Origin: Thalassolituus sp.
GTDB lineage: Bacteria > Pseudomonadota > Gammaproteobacteria > Pseudomonadales > Oceanobacteraceae
Assembly: GCA_029212275.1 (NCBI GenBank)
Contig: JARGOI010000010.1
Span: forward strand, 1-12,072
DNA length: 12,072 bases
Direction: 5' to 3'
Shown here piece by piece: positions 7,301 through 12,072 of the stretch. Numbering within the stretch: the stretch's first letter is position 1; every line of letters begins with the position of its first letter. Made by a program: the position numbers and the translations under genes. The notes under the pieces are model-generated. The model searched no databases. It was not told the origin of the DNA and was given only the letters and a program-made list of their open reading frames with translations.

Positions 7301-7670
7301 TTGCCTCCGCAGGTAAAATATCGCTGTCACTGAGTCGGCTGCGAATTTCATCCACCACAACTTTAGTACTGTAACCATCATCAATATCTACCGTAATCGT
7401 ACAATATCCTTCGTAAGACATGGACGTTAAATCGAGTGTCCCTTGAATATCGTAAATTCTATTTTCTATTGGCCGGCAAACGTTCCTTTCAACTGTATCT
7501 ACCGAAGCACCGGGTAGTTTACTTTGAATATTAATACGCTCGAGCGAGACATTCGGAATAAGTTCTTTACGCGTTTCGGGGAGAGAAAACATTCCCCAAA
7601 TTAAAATAAAGAACATCATTAGGTTGGCAGCAACCGGGTTGTGAGCGAACCAGCGGATAGTGGATTGCAT
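4383..7670 (-). CDS. RND-superfamily efflux permease with RMF-like C-terminal tail
   Basis: This is an inner-membrane, proton-driven pump of the AcrB/HAE1-like RND group, 1095 residues. The N-terminal helix at about 12-30 is followed by a large periplasmic porter domain, helices 2-6 from about 333, a second porter domain from about 550, and helices 8-12 from about 870 to 1027. The paired proton-relay aspartates of helix 4 are Asp395-Asp396 (GIVVDDAVVVGE). At the AcrB Lys940 position there is Asn936 (GVVVNDNLVLLDY), a variant I recall from many gammaproteobacterial RND pumps. Residues 1048-1085 form an unexpected soluble tail that aligns with ribosome modulation factor, flanked by acidic linkers. 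The ATG is 9 bases after the adaptor stop, with AAGG six bases before it, so the two are one operon. No outer-membrane TolC-type gene is in the window; the substrate is unknown. Confidence 0.93.
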   Translation of the reverse strand: MQSTIRWFAHNPVAANLMMFFILIWGMFSLPETRKELIPNVSLERINIQSKLPGASVDTVERNVCRPIENRIYDIQGTLDLTSMSYEGYCTITVDIDDGYSTKVVVDEIRSRLSDSDILPAEATPPEIIELSIRSRVAKLIISGKVNYTLLTDTAHQFRNDLLDFDSISVVTVEDTTKPEIRIGIPSFILEQYNLNYVTVAAKIREQTGMLPGGILESQAGDILIVGGADRASTAEYEQIVIASDGDGGEVLLGDIATISDTRYLSETNAEFDESSAISVDVYRVGNQNITDISRDMRSFVDKVVLPEGVNLYIWQDESKDFQGRVDLLLKNAVSGLALLFVVLLLFLSARLSFWVSLGIPVSFLGALAVLPIFDVSINFISLFAFILVLGIVVDDAVVVGESIHLQNEQGKFGTQASIQGTLEVAKPIIFAVATTIIAFLPLVSLPGPEGKLMRPIPIVVIATLIFSLIESIYILPSHLANMTYHAQPKESWLTRLQGRFSSAMERLVQRFYIPLLDQCIRYRTAFVAGFTVMFLIVTLLLAQGWFRVSLFAAIESDVVIADVSFTEGTPRETTQKAILQLEAAADEINKEYKANGVTAIEHIYSVIGYQNSATNLRLEKNLDHTARVVLELASPETRTFSGQEVLALWRNKTGVITDSLNLTFSSSKNPTNPDIEIVFSGDDLETLYRLSDELAEHLTSYEGIFDIRTSHEEQSKQAEISLRDNASSLGLNIENVVSQVNRAYQGTVVQKLQTNTEEVDVWLGLPDDELESSWHLENLPIEYAPGVYVPLNTIAEIKYSPSKTHIRRYEGERTVSVKAFVNADMNSSERINAELSNGYLDELVAKTPGINWDQGGYQRSVRYFLDVLTKYYIFAILAMYLLMAVLFSSYKQPLLVLYAVPFGLLGSVFGHVLLGLDLTLWSFVGMVAVSGVVVNDNLVLLDYMNSQVAKGRSPVLAVIDAGRVRFRPIILTSLTTFAGLTPLISETSVQAQFLIPMAVSLGFGVIFATLISLLLVPAMALIFIDIENYFMPSKSDPSKQHDTDSIENAYHQGFESGRLGISKDHNPYTEEVLNSSWEAGWGDGQQSDKDSDEI
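4416..4529 (-). other. RMF-like domain at the C-terminus of the RND permease
   Basis: Residues 1048-1085 of the permease align without a gap to the central part of E. coli ribosome modulation factor as I recall it (ERAHQRGYQAGIAGRSKEM, then CPY and SQWLGGW). Here the chain reads ENAYHQGFESGRLGISKDH, then NPY and SSWEAGW. Shared positions include E, A, the three glycines of G-x3-G-x2-G, SK, PY, S, and G with both tryptophans of W-x3-W; I count 13 identities in 35. RMF is a free protein of about 55 residues that dimerises ribosomes in stationary phase. Here the segment follows the last membrane helix, so it should face the cytoplasm. Confidence 0.7.
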
Positions 7671-7679
7671 AATTAGCCT

Positions 7680-8834
7680 TTACTTTCCGGTAACAGTAGC
7701 TGTAGGAATTGGATTAACGGTCAATCCTTCACTTAGCCGTTGAAAACGACCACTGGCTATCGTTTGTCCCTTTTTGATTGGGGTGTTTGTGTATATGTGT
7801 TCGCGATCGCGATACAAGATATTAAGCGGGGTACCTTTTAAAGTATTGTTATCGTCAATCAGCCAGACAAAATCACCAGGTTGCACCAAATCTCTCGGAA
7901 GCATCAGTATATCGTTGCGTTTTACTCCACGTATTTCGGCTTCCACAAAAGAGCCCGGTAAAATGCGGCGTCCAGATGAGCTGATGGTTTGCGCCCCTGA
8001 AATTTCAGCAATGGTATAAATCAATTGGTTATTATCGCGGCGTCCATCAATTCTGACCAAATATCCTAACCAAGTTTCTCCACTGGCGTAATCGGTAAAA
8101 GTAACCTCTGGTAAAAATTTTGGTCCAGTATTGACATCCGTTTCGGAGACGCCAATCAGGTCGAGCTGTTTATCGTTCAGCGGCATACGAACCTGTACTT
8201 GATTGATGTCATAAATCAGTGCCACGGGCGCGCCACTCTGCAGTAAATCGCCACGATCGATATAAGTCTCAATAATTTTGCCATCAACAGGTGCTTTGAT
8301 GTCACTGTTTTCGAGTTGACGATAGGCATAGTCTAAAGACGCTTGCGCAGCTTCTACTTGTTTTTCTGCGAATTCTAATTGCGGCACAAATAGACCAAAA
8401 TCTGAAGCATAACGCCCTGACTGACGTCGCGCGACACGTGCTTGTGCTTGAGTCTCCTGCAATTTCAATTTTGATTGCGCCAAATCAGCTTTCTTTTGTG
8501 CAATATCAAGCACCAAAGGTTGCTGATCAATCCGTGCTAACACATCGCCCGCTTTGACGTCTTTTCCCGTACTCAGGTTATCGCTGACTTCAATCACTAA
8601 ACCACTGACTTGGCTGGCCACCTTGATGTTTTTATTCGCTTGTACTCTTCCCCTTGAATACACGGGTACGGCCATGTCACGAGGCTTAACAGAAAAGACT
8701 GGAATGTCTGGTATCGCTGTCGTTTTATTGGTCGTTTCTGGTTCTGGAGCGAAGGCATAAATAACATAAACCAAGACGATTGCGACAGCCGCAATGCCTA
8801 TCAGTGGTTTAATGTATCGTGATTTTTCCTGCAT
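7680..8834 (-). CDS. RND efflux periplasmic adaptor (membrane fusion protein)
   Basis: This is a HlyD/AcrA-type adaptor that links an RND pump to an outer-membrane channel. It is 384 residues with an N-terminal membrane anchor at about residues 10-28 (LIGIAAVAIVLVYVIYAF) and no lipobox cysteine, so it is anchored rather than lipidated. A first half-lipoyl segment lies near 70-104 (KVASQVSGLVIEVSDNLSTG). A helical hairpin rich in A, Q, E and K spans about 107-175, and the second half-lipoyl segment, IKAPVDGKIIETYIDRGD, begins near 179; beta-barrel regions follow. The ATG has GAGA seven bases upstream. The pump gene follows after 9 bases. The start is separated from the GNAT gene by 120 bases that hold possible promoter and operator elements. 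Confidence 0.92.
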   Translation of the reverse strand: MQEKSRYIKPLIGIAAVAIVLVYVIYAFAPEPETTNKTTAIPDIPVFSVKPRDMAVPVYSRGRVQANKNIKVASQVSGLVIEVSDNLSTGKDVKAGDVLARIDQQPLVLDIAQKKADLAQSKLKLQETQAQARVARRQSGRYASDFGLFVPQLEFAEKQVEAAQASLDYAYRQLENSDIKAPVDGKIIETYIDRGDLLQSGAPVALIYDINQVQVRMPLNDKQLDLIGVSETDVNTGPKFLPEVTFTDYASGETWLGYLVRIDGRRDNNQLIYTIAEISGAQTISSSGRRILPGSFVEAEIRGVKRNDILMLPRDLVQPGDFVWLIDDNNTLKGTPLNILYRDREHIYTNTPIKKGQTIASGRFQRLSEGLTVNPIPTATVTGK

Positions 8835-8853
8835 AATATTCTCTCATCTGATA

Positions 8854-8914
8854 CAGCGCGTCATTTTTTGACACTGATTGTATATCTCTAAGTTTTAACG
8901 CTAAGGTTGAAAAC
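8854..8914 (-). promoter_or_regulatory. Possible promoter/operator region of the adaptor-pump operon
   Basis: On the minus strand a TATACA box at 8879-8884 (start site near 8872) could serve the adaptor gene; no good -35 is visible. Two imperfect palindromes flank it: GTCA-TTTTT-TGAC at 8860-8872, with outer CAG/CTG at 8854-8856 and 8874-8876, and GTTTTAAC-(6)-GTTGAAAAC at 8892-8914, one base bulged. One would lie over the start site and the other over the -35 region, as operators often do, but no cognate regulator gene is nearby. Confidence 0.3.
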
Positions 8915-8954
8915 AAGAAAGACGAATTTAGTTAATGTAGTAATAAATAATGAC

Positions 8955-10055
8955 TTAAAGCCTAGCAGTTTCTAAGTACATGATTCTGTCTCTATCAAGT
9001 TCATTCATTGGGTCATCACCATAACTGCCTAAAAAATGACGACTGAATAACTCGACTTTTTTGTATTGATCGGTGATTTTTTGAAGTGGGTCTTTTAAGT
9101 CAAAACCGACCACTAATGCTTGATAAGAACTGCCGTAAAGTTCTCGTCTTACTTGGGCCAATAAATCTGCAAAAATATCGCTATCGTTATTTTTGACAAC
9201 GGTTGTGTGCAGCGAAATGTAAGAAAGCAAAGATCCTGCAGGAGGCAATGCCAAACCACCCATAATCCGCGTGTAAATATTATATAATGGGCGAGCCATT
9301 TCCATGCTGCGCGAATATCCAGTCACTCGCGTTTGCTTAAATTGTTTTTGATCCCATAGCCCTGTCATGCCAACCAATGTGTCATTTTTGAAAGCAAGAA
9401 ACATATCTTCCAATTTAATATCTTTATAATAGGGATTTTCGGAGCCTATTTGATCAAATTCGTAATGTGGATAAAATTGTTTTTCCTTTGCCTCTGCGTT
9501 AAAAAACCCTTGCATGGCTTGTACGTCAGCGTGCGTTGCTCTGCGAATATGATGTTTAATCGTGTGTTTTTCTTTACGCTTTAAGTCAATCATATTGGTA
9601 CGAAATTGACCGGCAGGGTAATACGTCGGTTGGACTTTAAGACGGCCACTGCCAACGGTTGCAAGGGACGCTTCGTTTTCTTCGAGGATGACTGTTTGAT
9701 ACCAGTCATCGCCTAGTTCTTCGCGTAGGGATTTGAACATGCGCAATAAAGCTCGCCCACCTTGGTAGTCGCGGTGAATACGTAAATCACTGGAGTAACG
9801 AATGGATTTCAGCTCACCGTTAATATAAACCTCACGTCGACCAATGCTACCTGCGCCCGCAACTCGGTGTTGCTCTTGGTCTTCGTAGATAAATAATTCA
9901 GGTACTTGGGTACCAATAGCTGCGGCAATAAAATAATTCGGCTGGCGCTCGAAGTTAAGCTGTATGCTGCCTTGCTGTGGAGTATCTGCAAGAAGCTCCA
10001 TTAAACCCGGAGCATCTTCAGGTTTTGCCAGACGTGTTACAAACCGTTGACTCAT
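8955..10055 (-). CDS. GNAT-fold acyltransferase-like protein, probably two domains
   Basis: This is a 366-residue protein of the GNAT (GCN5-related N-acetyltransferase) superfamily. The first domain runs from about residue 5 to 155; its motif A is LRIHRDYQGGRALLRMF at 91-107, with the Q-x-G-x-A-type acyl-CoA pyrophosphate loop as QGGRA. A second GNAT-like unit begins near 170 (IRRATHADVQAMQGFFNAE) and has the strand pattern MFLAFKNDTLVGMTGLW near 218-234, but I see no clear motif A in it, so it may be a non-catalytic copy. The length, about twice a single GNAT domain, agrees. Its ATG shares a base with the stop of the GH3 gene (TAATG), which implies coupled translation and a shared pathway. 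It plausibly acylates an amine of the compound handled by the GH3 enzyme; substrate and acyl donor cannot be read from sequence. Confidence 0.8.
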   Translation of the reverse strand: MSQRFVTRLAKPEDAPGLMELLADTPQQGSIQLNFERQPNYFIAAAIGTQVPELFIYEDQEQHRVAGAGSIGRREVYINGELKSIRYSSDLRIHRDYQGGRALLRMFKSLREELGDDWYQTVILEENEASLATVGSGRLKVQPTYYPAGQFRTNMIDLKRKEKHTIKHHIRRATHADVQAMQGFFNAEAKEKQFYPHYEFDQIGSENPYYKDIKLEDMFLAFKNDTLVGMTGLWDQKQFKQTRVTGYSRSMEMARPLYNIYTRIMGGLALPPAGSLLSYISLHTTVVKNNDSDIFADLLAQVRRELYGSSYQALVVGFDLKDPLQKITDQYKKVELFSRHFLGSYGDDPMNELDRDRIMYLETARL

Positions 10056-11716
10056 TACGATACTTTTCCTGCTTCAGGTTTGGCTGATACTTGTTCCAAG
10101 GCTTCGGGTAGCTGTCCGCCTTGCCATAATACCAATGGCTCTAATTTTATATTGCCAGCGACCATGCCACCGGCAATTTTGTGACCCGTGTAAATGTCCA
10201 TCGCGTTGTCAGCGATAATGACTTGTGCTGCATCTAACTGGCCAAGCTCGCGCGCCAGTTTATAATGGAAATGCTGGCAAAGTTCATCTTCAAGTTTTTG
10301 ATTCAACTCGGCATTCTGCGCCTTACTTATTACGCTGCCGTTGCTTAATAAAGCATAACGAGGCTTGGCTCGACCTTCGCTTGCAGGCAGGGCGAGTAGG
10401 GAAACGGGTGCCAGCTCAGAAACGCCAGTAAACGAATTTAAAATATTCACCGCGGAGTCGGGTGAAAGCTTTTCGCCCACCATATCAACACCATCAATAC
10501 GACTAATGAAGGTTAAGCAAGGGCATTGATTAATAAATCCAGTGACATGCAATTGATCTTTGGTGGCATAACGTAGTAAGCCATTTGCGGTGGTAATGAT
10601 AGGGCGAACACGCATGCCTTCTTTGAGTTCCCAAGCACACAGAATATCGCCGTTATCAAGATCTTCGAATTCGTAGAAATGACTGGTAATGGCAAGAGGA
10701 TATTGGTCCCCCAAAGGAATCGTGACCACGCCTTCGGTAGCAAATAAACCTTTCCCTTGAAAACCACTGTGTGGAAATAACTTTCGCAGTTGATCCGCCC
10801 AACCTTTGGATGACGAGGTATCCCAGCAACTAATCAGCCCTAAGTTGGGCCAAATTAATTTCGTGAATTCCGGAGTCACTTCCCCATCCCAATCGCGAAG
10901 TAATTTAGCGACTTTGGGATTTTTTGGCGCAGTTAAAAAGCTGAGGGTTTGATACGGAGCAACCCATTGACCACTTTCCAGAACGTCTGCAATTGCCTTG
11001 CGGTTGTCCTGCATTTGCTGCAATAAACTGATCGCAAAGGTAGGGCTCCACACAGAGATGAAGGAGAGCTCGGTGCAGCTCATTAAATAGCATGAGGTCG
11101 CAAAGAATGACTCGTCGGAACTGCTGGCCATGGATACGCCTTCGGGCACCGCCATAGTGCCGGCCATAAATATGCGTTTCCACCAAGGTAATAATTTCAA
11201 GTCGTCGTTAATAGCGTCACCGACTTGTTCGCGCAAATCGCTGGGCACCCAAGACAATGACCAGTAATGACGCCCACGCTTGATGCGCGGGAAATGCATA
11301 TACAAATCGGCCATCCATGGACTGATGGCTTCGTCTAATTGATTGAGAAAGGGACGGGTATAGGGAATCCACTTAATGCTGGAAGTTGAGCCACTGGTCG
11401 GCTGATAACGTTCGCACTCCGCACTGGTGAGCAGAGGCTTATTATGTTCTCTCTGCGAGACAATCATGTCGTGCCAGTAGTCATAATCGGTGATCGGTAC
11501 TTGGCGACGAAACTCTTCCATTGTCATGGCTGCGTGAACCGCATGTTTTTGGCCTGACTGCGTTCCTTCCACCAACGCCAGCGTGTCTTTTAATATGTTG
11601 CGTTGGGTCGTGGCAACGTCAAGGCTCGCTCGTTCTAGGGCTTGGGTACCTTTACGTGTTAGTTGCGAAGAAAAAAAATGTAGAGTGGTCGTGCCCAAGT
11701 TGGAAAGCGCTGACAT
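10055..11716 (-). CDS. GH3-family acyl-adenylate/amide synthetase
   Basis: This 553-residue protein belongs to the GH3 branch of the ANL adenylating superfamily, named from plant auxin- and jasmonate-amino acid synthetases and usually annotated in bacteria as 'GH3 auxin-responsive promoter family'. Such enzymes activate a carboxylate with ATP and join it to an amine, typically an amino acid. The N-terminal VPITDYDYW is followed by the ATP loop TSGSTSSIKWIPYT at 107-120. Next come the A-T-E-G motif at 326-329 (usually SEG), ITTANGLLRYATKDQL near 374-389 in place of the family's YRxGD, DMVGEKLSPD at 411-420, and a C-terminal NIKLEPL near 522-528 in the region of the QxKxPR motif. Length is normal. 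The ATG has AGGAG eight bases upstream, at 11725-11729. The gene is first in a minus-strand block with the GNAT gene; auxin itself is not implied. Confidence 0.88.
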   Translation of the reverse strand: MSALSNLGTTTLHFFSSQLTRKGTQALERASLDVATTQRNILKDTLALVEGTQSGQKHAVHAAMTMEEFRRQVPITDYDYWHDMIVSQREHNKPLLTSAECERYQPTSGSTSSIKWIPYTRPFLNQLDEAISPWMADLYMHFPRIKRGRHYWSLSWVPSDLREQVGDAINDDLKLLPWWKRIFMAGTMAVPEGVSMASSSDESFFATSCYLMSCTELSFISVWSPTFAISLLQQMQDNRKAIADVLESGQWVAPYQTLSFLTAPKNPKVAKLLRDWDGEVTPEFTKLIWPNLGLISCWDTSSSKGWADQLRKLFPHSGFQGKGLFATEGVVTIPLGDQYPLAITSHFYEFEDLDNGDILCAWELKEGMRVRPIITTANGLLRYATKDQLHVTGFINQCPCLTFISRIDGVDMVGEKLSPDSAVNILNSFTGVSELAPVSLLALPASEGRAKPRYALLSNGSVISKAQNAELNQKLEDELCQHFHYKLARELGQLDAAQVIIADNAMDIYTGHKIAGGMVAGNIKLEPLVLWQGGQLPEALEQVSAKPEAGKVS

Positions 11717-11845
11717 GAAAAAGGCTCCTAAAGTCTCAAGTCATACAAAGTGTAAGCCCAATTCGCGATCTTATCCTGAATTAAGAAAAAGAAATTACTC
11801 TTTCCGTTGGCGCATCCTGCAAATGTAACGCTTTTGAGTTTATGC

Positions 11846-11867
11846 ATCATCTCAGAAAGAAGATGAT
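11846..11867. repeat. 7-bp inverted repeat upstream of the GH3 gene
   Basis: ATCATCT, an 8-base loop CAGAAAGA, then AGATGAT: a perfect 7-bp stem about 130 bases before the GH3 start. No T run follows on either strand, so an operator or an RNA hairpin fits better than a terminator. Confidence 0.5.
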
Positions 11868-11972
11868 CTTGGGTTTGTATGAAAATGCTTAATTGTTATT
11901 GTTAGTGATCACATTGCACGTACTCATTGGTTTTTAATCCACCAATATACGAACAAAGACAATGCTCAAGGC

Positions 11973-12049
11973 ACCACTGAATAAAGCCGCAGTCGCCACT
12001 GCATTTTTCAGAAGTGCCTTAATTAAACCACAGGCTTGCCTTCAGTGGT
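11973..12049. repeat. 9-bp perfect inverted repeat, 59 bases apart
   Basis: ACCACTGAA at 11973-11981 is matched by its exact reverse complement TTCAGTGGT at 12041-12049. The flanking bases do not extend the match. It could be the arms of a long hairpin, terminal repeats of a very small element, or chance; no target-site duplication is obvious. Confidence 0.45.
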
Positions 12050-12072
12050 ATTGGTTTTGTGACGATATGCGG

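Larger units (their letters stand above)
11717..12072. other. 356-base stretch without a convincing gene
   Basis: This holds the leader and presumably the promoter of the GH3 operon, but I find no minus-strand -35/-10 pair good enough to name. A hairpin at 11846-11867 and a 9-bp inverted repeat at 11973-12049 are present. Near the right edge three short open stretches compete: minus strand ending at 12023 (AYRHKTNTTEGKPVV), minus strand ending at 12019 (PHIVTKPIPLKASLWFN), and plus strand from ATG 11962 running off the edge. A further minus-strand stretch, open from about 12041 to a stop at 11934, encodes a hydrophobic LFSGALSIVFVRILVD-like end. None can be chosen without the sequence beyond the window. 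Confidence 0.5.

Noticed and set aside
10055..11716. Auxin biosynthesis or plant-association locus
   Set aside because: The GH3 family name comes from plants; bacterial members occur widely and no auxin synthesis gene is present here.
11962..12072. Plus-strand gene starting at ATG 11962
   Set aside because: Only 37 codons are visible, the Shine-Dalgarno is weak, composition is unconvincing and other frames compete; it cannot be supported without more sequence.
1..12072. CRISPR array, tRNA, rRNA or insertion sequence
   Set aside because: No regularly spaced repeats, no recognisable tRNA or rRNA motifs and no transposase-like protein were found on either strand.

Overview
The window looks like a chromosomal segment of a gammaproteobacterium, most likely a marine, Oceanospirillales- or Pseudomonas-like lineage. 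The evidence is a divergent znuA / zur-znuC-znuB zinc locus in the order I recall from Pseudomonas, a SCO-type copper chaperone, a tripartite-type RND pump and moderate GC. The lineage is an inference from gene content. No rRNA, tRNA, insertion sequence, phage gene or CRISPR array was seen.

Layout. (1) 1-413, plus strand: the 3' part of a SCO1/SenC copper chaperone gene, cut by the window edge; it converges on and overlaps the end of znuB. (2) 382-3586: the high-affinity zinc uptake locus. zur, znuC and znuB are on the minus strand with overlapping junctions. znuA diverges on the plus strand from a roughly 55-base intergenic region that carries a good candidate Zur operator over a TATAAT box. 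All three of Zur, ZnuC and ZnuA carry added histidine-rich segments. (3) 3613-4296, plus strand: an unrecognised four-helix membrane protein just behind znuA, possibly cotranscribed with it. (4) 4383-8834, minus strand: a membrane-fusion adaptor followed by an RND permease. (5) 8955-11716, minus strand: a GH3-family adenylating/acyl-amide synthetase followed, at a TAATG junction, by a GNAT-fold protein. (6) 11717-12072: a 356-base stretch with no convincing gene, holding a hairpin and a 9-bp inverted repeat.

How the parts fit. The zinc genes form a self-contained regulated uptake system: ZnuA binds periplasmic zinc, ZnuB is the channel, ZnuC the ATPase, and Zur represses both transcripts when zinc is plentiful. 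The minus-strand block from 11716 down to 4383 runs GH3 enzyme, GNAT protein, adaptor, pump. That order would suit making and modifying a small amide-type product and then exporting it, but the link between the enzymes and the pump is inference only.

The most unusual observation is the C-terminal tail of the RND permease. After the last membrane helix it carries a soluble segment of about 38 residues that aligns without gaps to ribosome modulation factor (RMF), including its G-x3-G-x2-G, PY and W-x3-W positions. I do not know of an RND pump described with an RMF-like domain.
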